Part shown: positions 43,011 through 56,460 of the stretch, piece after piece
Layout: every line of letters starts with the position of its first letter
How positions within the stretch are numbered: position 1 is the stretch's first letter
Assembly (NCBI GenBank): GCA_020086605.1
Contig: JACBWW010000012.1
Span: 15,950,253-16,014,252 of the forward strand
Direction of reading: 5' to 3'
Length of the DNA stretch: 64,000 bases
DNA from: Lanius collurio
Taxonomy: Eukaryota > Chordata > Aves > Passeriformes > Laniidae
Program-made: the position numbers and the translations under genes
The notes under the pieces: generated by a model
Told to the model about the DNA's origin: nothing
The model's database searches: none
What the model saw: the letters and a program-made list of their open reading frames with translations, nothing else

Positions 43011-46000
43011 AGTTGTGTTTCTCAGCTATATTCAATTACACCAGAGTATGTATATAAACACATGTAATGCCTGGACGAGTTTACCCATTTACAGATGTAA
43101 CATATTGCAAACAGCTAATTTTCCTCAACAGATGGCTAATAGTGGCTCTTCCTGCAGCATAAACATGATTCTACAAGAGAAGCTGCCTCCTGCTCCTGAT
43201 CCAAAGACAGGCACATCAAGAAGAGTAGTGAGAAAGGACTTCCCATTTACTGTTTAGTTACTGCATTTGGAATACAATCAGAAGGTATTCCTGCTGTAAG
43301 CTGGCTCAGGGTATCATAGCAGTGTGGGAAAAACTGAATTTATCTATTACACAGGATGCTCCTGGGGCCACACTGAGCCCAAAACTGGGACAGAGCTTTA
43401 AAGTCAAGTTGGTCTGTCAGGTAGAGCAGGAAGAGAAGAAAGGGAGCAGTGGATAGAGCTGCAAGCAGTTACTCTCTCACTTCACAGTTGCTCCTCCTAC
43501 GTGCTCACCCCCTTTCTCAGCAACAAGCAGAATTCCTATGGCTTCCCAGGACTCTGACAGACAAGGAGCAACCAGTCCACCCTCAGGGGGGTGCTGAGCA
43601 ATGAACATCTTTACCTGATGGCTGGAGCCAGCCCTGAGTTCATTCCCTTCGCAATAGAGGCTTAGGGACAACACACTGGGTTTGTACCACTAGTTTAAGT
43701 TAGACCCTGAGCCTTTCTTGCCTTCTTGTCATTTACTTACTTTCTATTTTCCTTCCAAGATCCTTGATCAAATATTTGAAGAGTCACCCATGAGACTTGG
43801 GCCAAGCCCACATTGCCACTGTCTCAGCTAAATCAGCAAGGGATACGATCACATTGCAGCTCCAACTGCAGGCATGGGAAAAGCTGTGATAGCCAAATTA
43901 TAGCTACATGGAGAGTGTTAATTTCTTTCCTAGATTAATTTCTACTAGCTTAATCTGACTTTCCTCTAGGAAGCTATAGCCTACTCCACATTGAGAGTGT
44001 TTTGCAATCTCAGTACCACCATACCATGATAGATTCAGTCTTCAAATAAGCCAGTTGCTATTTTTGGTATCAAATTGATTCACAAAAGAATTGCAGCATG
44101 CTCTCAGCAAAAAGTCCTACCAGTGCCAAATGTACCGCTGCAGCCAGTGCCGTGCCATTCCTTTGCTGGCGTGTTCATGTTTCCCAGGATCTGTGCTCTA
44201 CTGAGCTACCAAAGATGGGTCTTAACGTGTCAGGACACAGCGCAGCCTCACAGAGATCCTAACCTGGGCCCTGGAAGCAACAGAGCTTTGTCAGCAATGT
44301 TATAGTAGACCTACTTCTCTTCTGACACAGTGCCAAGACTTTGGCTAAATAACACTTTCAAAAACAAGCCGTAGAAATCCAAGCCACCAAGAATTTCCAA
44401 GTGTTTCTCTCCCTCAGGAATTCTTGAGATGTGAGAAATATCTATGTTGTCAACAACTAATAAAGATGAGAAGCAAGATACTTGGAATGTCTTTTATAAA
44501 ACTTTGTCTGACATGAGGTTGTCCCTTAAGCACTTCTGAAAGGAAACTATGAGTGTACACAAGAGTTATGTCTTCCTTTTGAAATCTACAAGTCCCCACC
44601 AGTCTTTGTTAGCATATACTGACAACAAAAGGGCAAAACAAACAATTCAGCTCTGATAGTTATTACAGAGTTAAGAGGTTGAGGGAAGGGGTTCTCAGCT
44701 CCTAAAATGATGCACACAAAAAAGGAACTCACATAATCAGTATTGACGGAAGTCCTACTGCCAAATGCCACACACAAAATCCACCATAACACCTGCTGGT
44801 ATTGGCATCATTGTCTGGTAGGAGAACATTTCATGAAATTCACATTAGGCAAGCTGTACCCCTAAGATTTGGGCATATATTGTGCAGGGCTTCACCTACA
44901 TTCACCTGCCTTTAAAGGACAAATTTATACTAAGTACAATAAAGTCCATGAACCATCCACTGCTAACAGAGAGAAAGGAATGTGAATAAGCCAGCAGTGA
45001 TGGCACTCAAGGGAGAAGAGACACAAGAGGCTGGTATTGAAGTTCCAGCCAGATGTTTCTACTTCACAAATGCAACCACTATGATCAGATTATCTAAGGT
45101 ATAGTTCTGTAAGAATTGAAATTCATTCCCAGGCTTTCTCTCCAGACCTCCCCTCACCTGCCCTCTGCTGAATATGATTGCTCTTCAAAGAGAAATTTAT
45201 CTACTCTCTTACAATGTTTGCTGAAAGACAGTTGCGAAGCATCAGGGACATAAGGAATGGTAAAGCAGGGTCACCATGTTATTTCCTAAGAGCACAGAAG
45301 AGTAGAACTAGCCTCAGTAGATATCCCATCATGCCAAATAGAAATGGTGATAACTAAACTGGGTCCCAAATATTCCAAGAGAGATGCCAAGTACTAAAGA
45401 AAACACAAAATCTAGAACATGCTAAAACCTGATTGTTGCTCAGTGCACAAAGCAATGCCTTCCTTGAGCAAGTATTTATATCTGGATTTTAACTCTGAAA
45501 GGATGGCCATCGGGCTCCTCTGTACCTACATATTTTTAGAATTAGGAAAATGCATGTTGGCAGTAACCAAAATGCAACTGTAGCAACAAAAAATATTCAA
45601 ATTGATCTTTCAGTTCTTCAGTGATACAAGACATTTTCTATGTACTGTATATTTAATGATGTCTTATTCCTCATCTGCGTGGTGCAAACAGATCCTGTGG
45701 TCAGACATCTTTTTCATAACTTAAAAAAAATTATAATTTCATAATTTCATACAATTACTGGTCTAATGCATGAACATGTTTCAGTGTACACAAATGTAGG
45801 GTAACTCCAAAATGAACAGATTTAAAAGGCCTTCCGAAGTATGGAATCCAAGATCGTTGCTTTTGTTCCTCTTAACTAGTAAAAGATTTCTTTTTTATTT
45901 TCTTCTCTAGAGTCAGGAGCCCCCATCAAAAAGGATGTTTGGAGAGGAAAAGAACAAACAAAAAAACCATACAAATAAATAATGGAGAACCTGGGTCATA

Positions 46001-49000
46001 GTAAATGCATGTCCTCACAAATCAGCCCATCCAATGCATGTCCATCAAAATCTCAGTGACAGATACCTTTGTAACTTCTTTATGGTATCAAATTCAGCCC
46101 TGGATTTGATATCATAAAAAAGAAAAGATGTACTAAAATTTTCTAAAACATTCTGAAGAGATATGGACTTTTACAAGAATTTTGCTCTTTCACTCATAAG
46201 CACTCTTTTCCAATTACAAAGATTACAGCAATTCAGATCTGACCCAAGGAATGATGGATGACACACTTTATACTCTGGAGTCGACATGTAAATTTTACCT
46301 GTAATTTCTGCCCTCTACAAAAATTGGGTTATACAATAATGAGGTGCTTGACTGCTGTTGCATTAAGTCTGTAATGAGACCGAATGCACAGTCATACCAT
46401 TTAGTGTTTTAAATTGCTTCAACTCTGGAGTAAATGCATCAGCAAAGACTGCGCTGGGATATTAAGTGTAGAGCAGTACATCAAAATAAGATGCTAACTT
46501 GCTGATGTTACATGTAAATTATTTCCATATTTCACTGAAGAATTCTTCAAATGATTCACTTGTGTAATATGCTATTAAATGAAGCACATACAGGCATCTT
46601 AAACATGAACATAATTGAAAGGAGAAATAACACAGGTAAATATTTCATACTTACTATAGGAAAATTCCAAATCTTCCCATGAGATTTTTACCATAAGCTA
46701 GAAGGCCTGACATGAATTCCATTTCCTACTTGTGCTGGCTCTAATTTTACCTTTTACAAGAACCTGGGCATTTTACAACATGCCAAGAAAACTGTTTCAG
46801 TCAAATGATTACTGCAGTATTTCTTATTTAGCTAATTCCTGTGTGAAGTTTCAGCTTGCTTTTTCCATTCCTCCCATTTTTCAGCCTCCAAGCAGCTGTG
46901 TTCTTTCTTCCATCTGTGGTAAGTAACCTATGACCATTTCAGACTTCTGTCAAGATTATGCTTCCAAGTGAAATAGGTTGCCTAAGAAAATTCTCAGATC
47001 AGTTTGAACATACCTACATCATGTTTTCCAATAATACTGCAAAGGAGCTCTTTAATTCTCAGTCCCTTTGACATCTGAAAAGTGTTGCAGTCAACTGCAC
47101 TGAGTCTTCAATATAGCTAATGAAGGCCAATTGTCTAATAAGAGTAATTTAGGTTGAGAGGGATCCCTGGGAATTTCTATTTCCCATCCCTAGATCAAAG
47201 CACGTCTGGTTCAGGTGAGCTCTGGCAGTCTCCAAGCATGAAGATCCCATGAACTCTCTGGGCCTCTCTTCTGGCATTTGACCACCATCTCTGAAAACAA
47301 TTTATTGTTAGTTTTCCTTGTTACAGCTTATGCCTGCTGTCAAACATCCTACCCCTCTTCCTCCAAGAAAGCCCTGGCTCCATCTTCTCAAATGACAGCA
47401 TTAAGACCACATTCCCTTAGCCTTCTCCTGAACAAAGCTAGGATCCTTCCAGGACTCCCTTTGACTTCACTGACTTACTCAGCTGGTGTGTCAGAAGGTC
47501 TGGTTAACTCAGTTAAAATAATTTAGGACTAAAAAGTAAAAAGATCACTGCAATTTCCTGCATGTCATGGGTAGAAGGCAGACTTTAGAAAACCACAGTT
47601 ACATTAAACAAGTAGTATGTTCCCACTAGGACCTGCATCCATACATGACTTTTCAGAAAGCCATTTGCAATGACAACTTTGTCTGGTCAAACCCTACAAA
47701 CAAAAATGCAAGCTCTTGAACACCTCACTTACACGCTGCCTACAGAGTAACTATTAATACAGAGACAGACATCTTTTATGGGGGTGTAGTACTTCCCATG
47801 CATTTGTTCAAGGGACACTCAAGAAAGGTTATACAAATTATTGCAAGTTTAGTCTGGTTGTTATAATGATGTTTCTGAGCAGAAATGTGACTTAATAGAA
47901 TACAGTGATAAATAGGGAGGACTATTTAAAACCTTATCTTTCATTCCTGGTACTTTAAATTCCTGAATAAGTCCTTTCACTCAGTGAAAATATTTTGAAC
48001 TCAGATAAATGGTATCTTGAGATTTTTTTCCCCCCAGAATTTTGTTCAAGCAAAGATTTTACTGAGAAAATTAAGTATTTAAAGTTGCTTTTACTTCCTG
48101 ACTGTTCAAAATGGCTTCTAATTTCTGTTTGCCATATTTTCAAATTAAAGCTTCAACTAAAATTGTTGTGCAATTTTAAGGGTACTGACCTTTTTTGTTT
48201 CCTCAGTTTATCCATCTGCTGTCCAGTACAATTAGTATTTCTTACTATGTGAAATGTAGCAGTTTGCTAGAAGAATTTCTGTCTTAGCTTCAGCCTGGTA
48301 TCCAAAATGAAAGCCCTTCAAATCTGCCCATTACATGAAATTGTCTGGGAAAGTTAAAAGTAGTTTGGTGACAAGCTTATTGAAACAGACTCTAGTAAAG
48401 CCTCTTAGTTTGTTATCAATATCAAGGGTTTCTTAATTGCCACATAGATTGCAACTTTTAATTTTGCTGGAACTTGTGTTTCCTGTTGGATGCTGTCCTT
48501 GCTTTTCCCCAGCAGTTAAAACAATAACTAAGGAGTCAGCTCAGAGAATAAGTTGCATTTTCTATTGCCTTACTTCCAATATTCTCATCTTCAGTTTCCT
48601 TTTTTTAAAAATTGCTTCATGTTTTGTATTTTTCAAAACAATAGCCTCAAACTCCTGTAACAGTAAATGATGCCTTAGGCATCAGTAAGATAAAAGTTCC
48701 AAGACATCAAAATCCAATTTTGTTGTACCTATCTAGAAATAGAGAATACAGTCCTTAGAATTAGACAGAGGATCATACAAAAGTTTTCTGTCAAAGAAAA
48801 AAAACAGAAAATCCTACTTCAAAAACAGCTTTAAGTAAGTAAGTAAAATAAAATAGTTATGGCTATGCTAAGTTTAGTCTAGCAAAGGTTAAAGGCCACA
48901 AAATTATCTTTTTAATCTGGCTGCATGAAAACTCAAAATATTTTGCTCAAATATCTCTCAATTTCTCATCCACAACTCAGGCACTTCCATTTTTGCCATG

Positions 49001-52000
49001 CATAAAATTATTTTATTTAAGCCATGCCATTTTCAGGAAATGCTAATCCTTCATTTATAATGACCTGAAGTCAGGGAACCCTTGATATTGCCCCACAAGC
49101 ACCCCTAGGCTGAAAACTCCTAAATTGACACAGCAGAGACCCGAAGTGGGAAGAACTCATCCCTGTTCTGTCATTCCAATGTCTTCTTCATTTACAGTAA
49201 AATACACAGAATTGCATACAAATACCAAACAATGTATAAAACTGCTGTACTTACCTAACAGCAGCAGCCAGCCAGCTTACATGAGAGCAGGAAAGAAGGA
49301 ACCATTTCAATCCAGCCTGGCCTAGCCAGTTGTCTGATGTGATCTTACCCAGAACAGAACTGGCAAGTACTTGTTACCACTGCGTCAACAAAATCAGGAC
49401 CTGATATCAAGAGAAACTGAGCACTTCTTTGCATTTGAGTAACACAAAGTCTTTGGTTCTGAGAGGCTGAGGGGACTACCCAAAGTGTAAGCTGATTGAA
49501 ATTACCCCAGTGCAGAATGCCAAACTGCACCTCAGCTTCTCAACCACCAATCTCTGTGTCCAAGGACCTGAGATTCCCAAACATGAAATAACTCGAAGAC
49601 CACACTGTTCCTCACTTTTCCCATCTGTTAATAAGGATGAAGCGGTCCTCCTTCTATCCTGGTCTGATGCTGTTGGAAGACTGGGATGAGGAAACCACTG
49701 ATGTATGCTACACTTTGTTATGTCATTCTAGTCTCTGCCCATTCTAGTTGTAAGCTTTCTGCTTTATTTTCCTTTACCACTTATCTCAAATGTCCCATCA
49801 CACACAGCTGCCACTGAAGGTCAAACCACACAGAGACAGGTGAATCCCCAAGATAATCAAGTTTTGGCTTCACATAGCACCATTACTATCAGAATTTAAA
49901 CATTTTGGTAGCGCAATTTATGGTGGAAAGAGTGTGGAAAATAGGAGAGATATATTAGTTGGTGGTTGTTGCACTACAAAACTATTAGCACTTACTTGTG
50001 CCTGTCAAGTTCATTCCTACCACTGCTCAGATAAGCTCACAAAAGCCCACATACCCCTGTCTCATTACAGGCAGAAGGCAAATATGCCTGTGAGTATGGT
50101 GTTTACCAGCAACCCAGAGGGAAGAAGTAGCACCTTTGTCCAGTTGTCTCCCTGCTGATCACAGGGAGTCAAGACAGGCATCTGTTCTACAAACCACATT
50201 TTAAAATAAGGGAAAATATCTTCAGCTGGAAGGCCAGTTCCACATTGTCCTTCATGCAGCCAATGCTTACCCGAACAACCTGTAGGATTTCCTACACTCC
50301 TCCACCTTAATTGAGCAAATTTTTAGGTACAAATTACTGCACTGGACCCTACTTCACTAATTCCAATTCAAAACATAGTCCCCACACAAAGTAATGAAGC
50401 TCATTTATCAACCTGTTCCCTGAGGGACTCAGAGATTACCTCCAAGTAATCACAAGACAGGCAATGATCCTGCCCATTCAAAAACAGAACGGTCTTTACA
50501 AACCACAAAAGGTAAGACTAAAGCCAGTTTCCCCTTTTTACCCCAAAATAAAAGACCCAAACTAAAGCCACACACAACTCTTGCATTCAGAGAGGGTATG
50601 AGGTCTAATTACACAGATGCTGTGACTGAACAAGCTCCTGTGAAATTGGAGAGAAGCTGCTGGGTTTTTTTTGGAAGCCAATGTTCTTTCCCAAGGGTAG
50701 GATTTGGAATACTCATTTTATCATCTACTGCCAACAGTACCCACATGCTCTTTGGTTAGAAAAGAGGTATTTGGCACAATAGCTTATCTTGCCAATTATC
50801 AAAACGGACCAGTTGCTTCCCTTTTGGTGTGACAGTGAGGTTGGAGTGGCTGGGACTTCCACAGCCACACTGACCACACAAAATCGTTGTCACCTCCAGA
50901 GCCAAATGCTTAGAGCTGATACAGGCAGTATTCTTCCAAAGATATATTGTGCTAGAAAAGTACAAAATACCCAAAATGCACCTTTTCATTCCCCTAGATC
51001 AGTTAATTCTATGGTATTTAGTGGGATTATTGACACTGTGGCCATAGCAAGGCCAAAGACAACCACAAAAGCCATGAGAGAGGTAAGAAAAGGATACAGA
51101 CCATTAGAGATTAGTAATGCACATAGCCAGTCCCAAACACCCCTGTAGTGGGAGCTCAGACATGTAACATGCTGCAGGATTGAGATTCTTAAGAAGACAG
51201 TGTTCTCCTCAAAAAAACCACAATAAGCAATGGTTTCCCATTAAACGCTTGAAGAAATTGTCTGCCTCTGACTTTCTTTTTCTGTTTATTTTTCTTTGCC
51301 AATTTTGTCACAGTCCTTCGGTCCCAGCTCCACCTTGGCCAGCTCCCCAACCTTTCTGACAGCACTGCAATGTCACTCCTATTTCCAGCTACGGACAGCG
51401 GAGCCTGCTGCTCTAGAATGAGACTTACTAGAAGAGAGGTGAAATGAAGAGAACACACACACAGCGTGGCCCTAACGTTCTGTCTCTTCAACACAAATAA
51501 GAAAGTAGATCTAGACTGCTGAGTCAAATGTATCCTGTAAATTTCCCTGCACAAAGTCTGCATCTGCTCCAAAAAGGGCTATCTGCTCCAAAATTATGGT
51601 TACTACAGGTAACCATAATTATGCCAGGCCTGCCTATCTTCACTCAAAAAAGAGAAGAAATGTCTCCATATTTTCCCTTCAGAGCAAGATGGAATGGAGC
51701 TTTAATTAAACAGGTATTTTCTATGCCAATCTAAGAGAAAACCCCCTTTCCGTGAGATTTTGGTCATATAAGGTCAAACTAGAAAGAAGAAGTAACACAC
51801 ACTGGCTGGTCACAAGTATGCAATAAAAATGGAAATCAATATTTATGGAAGAATGCTGTTTGCTGCTTAAATTTTATTGAACAGCAAATACACTGATCAG
51901 ACTACCACTTTCTTCATGGACATTCTGCAAACATAGGGAGAGACATCACCTAAAGTATCCATTCAAAACTATTTGCTCAGTTAATGTCATTTTATGGCTA

Positions 52001-52109
52001 TAGAGGAGAATTTCTGCAGGATTCTAGTGGCTCTCCAAGCTGGAGCCTTCCCTTACATATGAAGGTGTTCCAGTGATTTATGTGAGAGCCCTACCCCCAG
52101 CAGATGTGC
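43011..52109. other. Unique sequence, long stretch without recognised features
   Basis: About 9 kb with no exon, RNA gene or mobile element I can support. A relatively GC-rich part lies at about 43.35-43.65 kb. A small perfect hairpin is at 51592..51620. Duplicated attt/aatttcat motifs near 45.74 kb are simple sequence. Confidence 0.5.
51592..51620. repeat. Perfect inverted repeat, 12-bp arms, 5-nt spacer
   Basis: Left arm aattatggttac, spacer tacag, right arm gtaaccataatt. No flanking duplication seen. Confidence 0.95.
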
Positions 52110-52678
52110 TGTGCTGTTTTGGGCTGGGATTAAGCTAATTTTCCTCAGAGCAGCTAGTTTGGGGCTATGTTTCATTTGGCAAAAACAGTGTTGATAATAA
52201 GAGGGAAGGGTTTTTAATTGCTGAGCAGGGCTTACACAGAGTCAAGGCCTTTTCTGTTCCTCACACCACCTCACCAGTGAGTGGGCTGGGATTCACACGG
52301 AGCTGGGAGGGGACACAGCCAGGACAGCTGACCTTCACTGACCAAAGGGATATCCTGGAAGATACAGCATCATGCTCAGCATATAAAGCAGGGACAAGAA
52401 GATGGAAGGGGAAGGCATCTGGAGTGATGGCATTCATTTTCCCAAGCAACCATTACATGTGATGGAGCCCTGCTTTCCTGGGGATGCCTGAACACCTACC
52501 TGTCCATGGATTCCTTATTTTGCTTTGCTTATGTGTGCAGCTTTCACTTCACCCATTAAACTGTCTTCTTCTCAACCCATGGGTTTTACTCATTTTTACT
52601 CTTCCAAATCTCTCTCCCATTCCACTGGGGTGGGCAGCTGGGTAGGGCTTCGCTGCCAGCTGGGGTTAAACCATGACA
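52110..52678 (+). mobile_element. Solo LTR of avian ERVK-like endogenous retrovirus
   Basis: The element starts TGTGCTGTTTTGGGCTGGGA and ends TGGGGTTAAACCATGACA, 569 bp. Its order of parts is that of a common avian class II LTR: 'ggacacagccaggacagctg', then 'gaccaaagggatatcctgga', then 'catgctcagcatataaagca'. TATAAA lies at 52382..52387. ATTAAA lies at 52555..52560, followed by 'ctgtcttcttctcaacccat'. No internal genes remain. The flanks do not show a clear 6-bp duplication (atgtgc left, gctgct right), so the site has mutated or the left edge is misplaced by a few bases. Antisense to CPNE4. Confidence 0.88.
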
Positions 52679-54699
52679 GCTGCTGCAGAAAGCAGAGCAG
52701 ACCCTTACAGTGAGTTTGCAACATACATATGGAAGTAGTAAGCACACCTCAGAGGAAGGACTCTCTTGAAGCAACTGTTTTTAAAAAGCTCAAAATAACT
52801 TCATGCTTCTTTTTACACTAATAATATTTTAATTAAAAGTTAAACAGTACAAAAATTTCCAAGATCCTGAACATTCTCTCAACAGCTTATATGACTTACC
52901 AAATGCTTCGTTCTTTGCAATCCCCTTGATTATAAAAGGAATTGATTTTTTTTAACCTAATTTTACATCCTTCGCATCATTTTAAATTGCATTACTGGAT
53001 TGGAACATAAATCTTTACTGTTTGGGAGTTTTTTCATCTTGGGAGAAGTCGAATAATTGCATCAAAGATTGCATATGAACAATGAAGCATCCAAATGCTT
53101 AAAAATCAGGAAAAAATAGGAGGATTTTAAATAATATTTTTTAATATAAAAATTTGCTTTATATTATTTAGTGTCTGAAAAAAAAAAGCAAGAAAAAATG
53201 TTTCTGAAAGTAAGGGAGCTGTACTGAAATCCTTCTTTTATATGTCTTCCTGCCAACAAAGTCATCGGTAAAGGAAAAAATTCAAGTCCAAATTTCTTCT
53301 GAATTTGAAACCCACTCTAAACTCTGCTGAAGACAACATAAAGATGTCATTCGCATCTCAGGGCTGTGGAGTACCTGTATTCACTTGATTTTGCAGCATT
53401 TGACTTTTTCTATAGGCAAGTTATGGAGTGAGTCCCCCACAAACCCATTTGCTCCCAAAAAGAGTGGTAAAATTACCACCAAAGATGGCAAAGACTCACC
53501 TGTTGCACAACTGTCACAGAAACAAAGGCACACGAACACTTCATAAAAACCAGCATCACACACAAATTAGGAGGCTCAATTAAGTAATTAATACAGTATA
53601 TTTTGTTCTGGCATTTCCTGACCCTCAGTACTTCGCTTTGCTTTTCAGAGCAGGGAGCTACTACATGAAATATGCCAGAGTTATTCAGAAAGCAAACCAT
53701 AAGCACACAATCAATCCAACAAACACTTGGTGGTACAAAACACAGGCACCAACAAGACAGGGTTTTTTTTTTTATTGTGCAGATACCTGCTGCTCATGGT
53801 GAGGGGGAACCTCATGGCAGCAGCAGACTTTCCTGTCTGCTACAGGCCGTAGCATAGTAAAGGCTGTGCCAAAACACACTCCATGGCAATGGGGTCTGCA
53901 CAAAGGAGCCTTGCCCATCCACTCTCAGTTCCTGTCAGAAGAGCAATTACTCCCAGGCAATGACGGCTGGCACAGGCATACAGTACTCGGACCTGTGCAG
54001 CAAGTACACTAAATGCAAAAGCTCTTCCACCAGAAAGCACAGCAAGAGCAGCAGAGGTGATAGGAGGCAAGCATTTCATTAGCAAAGGGTTTGTTCATTG
54101 ATAACTCTTTTTTAAATTATAGATGTAAAGCAATACTGCTCATTTATGCATCCTTCCTGTTTTCTAATACCTCTCTGTCACTTTTCTACCCTTAGCTCAC
54201 TTCCAATTTCTGCTCTTCATTTGAGCTAACATCACCAGTCTTCTAACAAATTTCCTTGTTTAAGTAGCTTCCAGTTTTGAGTGCTTCTCAACCCACACTG
54301 CTCTCTCCCATAACAGTTCTTTTGTTTTGGTTTGAGGGTTTTTTGATTTCTTTTTTTGAGTTGGGGTTTTGGGAGGAAGGAGAACAACACACCGGTTGGT
54401 TTGTTTCAGAAAGAAACCCTTCCTTGCCTTTTGCTCCCCTCACCCAAATTGTCTTGCTCAGGAGGCTCCCTATCATCTTCCTATCCAACCCTTCAGGACT
54501 CTACTTCATGTATCTGAACACAGACCTCACCTTACCACAGCACCAATCTCTCCCCTGTTCTCACCTACTCATCCAGGCTCTTTCCAAATACAACCAAAGT
54601 GCTGCCCAGCCCTTCCAACTTCCTTGCCTAGTATACAGCTCCCCTTTTTCCAGCAGTTAATCTGTTAGCTTCTCTTCTCAAACACACCTTTCACTCCTT
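52679..54699. other. Unique sequence
   Basis: No gene or mobile element supported. AT-rich at 53.1-53.2 kb; pyrimidine-rich and C-rich toward 54.4-54.65 kb, where overlapping plus-strand frames (54277..54660 and 54369..54668) are low-complexity and not convincing. Confidence 0.5.
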
Positions 54700-55600
54700 T
54701 TTGCCAAGAGAGGAAAGACAAACTTGAACTAACTGGTAACAACAGACAAGGAGAAAACTGAGGTACTCAACATTTATTTGTCTCAGTCTTCACTGGCAGT
54801 CTGTCCCTGTATGTCTAACGTGGATGGCCTGCAAGACAGAGATTGTGGGAGCAAAGTCCCTCCCACTCTTAAGAGGAGATCAGGTTTGTGGCCACCTGAG
54901 GAATCAGAACATGCATAAATCTGTGGGAGCTGAAAGGGGCATCCTGGAGTCCTGAAGAAATTGGTTGATGTAGTTGCCAAGCCACCCTCCATGGTATTTG
55001 AAGTCATGACAGTCAAGTAAAGCTCCAGGCAACTGGAAAAAGAGGAACATCATACTCATCTTTTAAAAGGCTAGAAAGGAGGACCCTGGTAACTACCAAC
55101 CTGTCAGCCTCACCTGTCTGTCTGAGAAGATCTTGGAACAGATCCTCCTAGAAGCTGTGCTAGGGCAGAGGGAGAACAGGGAGTTGATTCAGGACAGCCA
55201 GCAGAGCCTCACCAAGGACAGGTCCTGCCTGACCAACCCAGTGGCCTTCTATGATGGAGTGACTACATCAGTAGACAAGGAAAAGATCCACAGACGTACA
55301 GAACTGTCTGGAGTTCTGTAAGGCCTTTGTCAGGGTTCCCCAAACATCCTTCTCTCTAAATTGGAGAGATACAGATTTGATAGATGGACTGTTCAATGAG
55401 GATGAGGAATTGGCTGGATGGTAATACCCAAACAGTAATGTCCAGAGCTCGATCCAGATGGAAATCAGTGACAAATGGTGTCACTCAGGGGTCCCAATAT
55501 AGACAGAGACATTCAGAGAAATGTAACACCTCTCCTGTGAGAAAAGGCTGAGGAAATCCCATCATCTACAACACAGAGAACCTAGTCTTGTTCAAAGACA
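54700..55600 (+). mobile_element. CR1 LINE fragment, endonuclease-RT junction and RT core
   Basis: A long plus-strand piece of CR1 ORF2. Parts seen in order are 'gagaaaactgaggtactcaa', 'tttgtctcagtcttcactgg', 'gaagaaattggttgatgtag', and 'aactaccaacctgtcagcct'. Then come 'gaacagatcctcctagaagc' and 'gtcctgcctgaccaacccag'. The region after about 55490 jumps to 'cctctcctgtgagaaaaggc', indicating an internal deletion. Stops and indels break the frame throughout. No 3' end is present. Edges are approximate. Confidence 0.87.
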
Positions 55601-56387
55601 AGACCACAGTATTTTATTTCAAAAGTATAAAAATGTCGCTTTCTTAGAATGTTACTTAAGCAATGTTTGGGTTTTGCTTTGCAGCTAGGAAATTCCAGCT
55701 AGGAACACAAATTCCACCATAAAAGGTTATTTAAGTCAGTAGGCAATTCAGAATGAAATAGTGCAGTGTGAAGTGTCAGAAGACCTTAATATCAGCTTTA
55801 GTGTATCTTTAGTGTAAAGTGATGCAAAACAGCATCCCAGCTTCATTAATATCATAGGTGCTGAAGATAAAGTGTTGTGAAACCTGCAGCAAGATAAGCA
55901 TGTTTTCTGAAGAAAAAAAATTAAATTTTAGGTTAACATCAGATTATGCCTATATTAAGAGAGGCATATGACTTTTCCACCCAATAGATCAGAAGAAAAC
56001 CAACTCCTTGGAGCTTATCAGTGCATTAATTCTTCAAAATAACATTTGTACTTGCTTTCAGTATCCACCAAGATGAACTTCTCTCGGCATTACTGACTAA
56101 AATAATTTCATGTGACTCATCAATTTGCAGAGGACTCTGTAAAGGTTCTCCATATTCTGAAAAAATTAAGTGCTTAATTCAATCCCCGTGTTTTTCTCTG
56201 GGTTTTCTTAATTATTCATTTATCCACAAAAACAGAAGTTTTCAGGTCTGGAGTTATGTATAAACATAGAAGCAGAGGACCGGAAAGAAGTCACTTGTCC
56301 ATGTTTGCTTATTTCACTGGGAAAATTTATCACTTGCATGAAGTGAGAAAGCTGTTACGATACTAGCTTTTTTTCCCAGCCCCAACC

Positions 56388-56460
56388 AACCACACACACT
56401 CACAAAAAAACCCAAAAACATAAAAACAACAATCCAAAAATAAAAAAATAAACCAACCAG
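56388..56460 (+). repeat. A/C-rich low-complexity tract
   Basis: Starts with a short CA repeat (ccacacacactcaca) and continues with aaaaacccaaaaac-type blocks. Confidence 0.8.
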
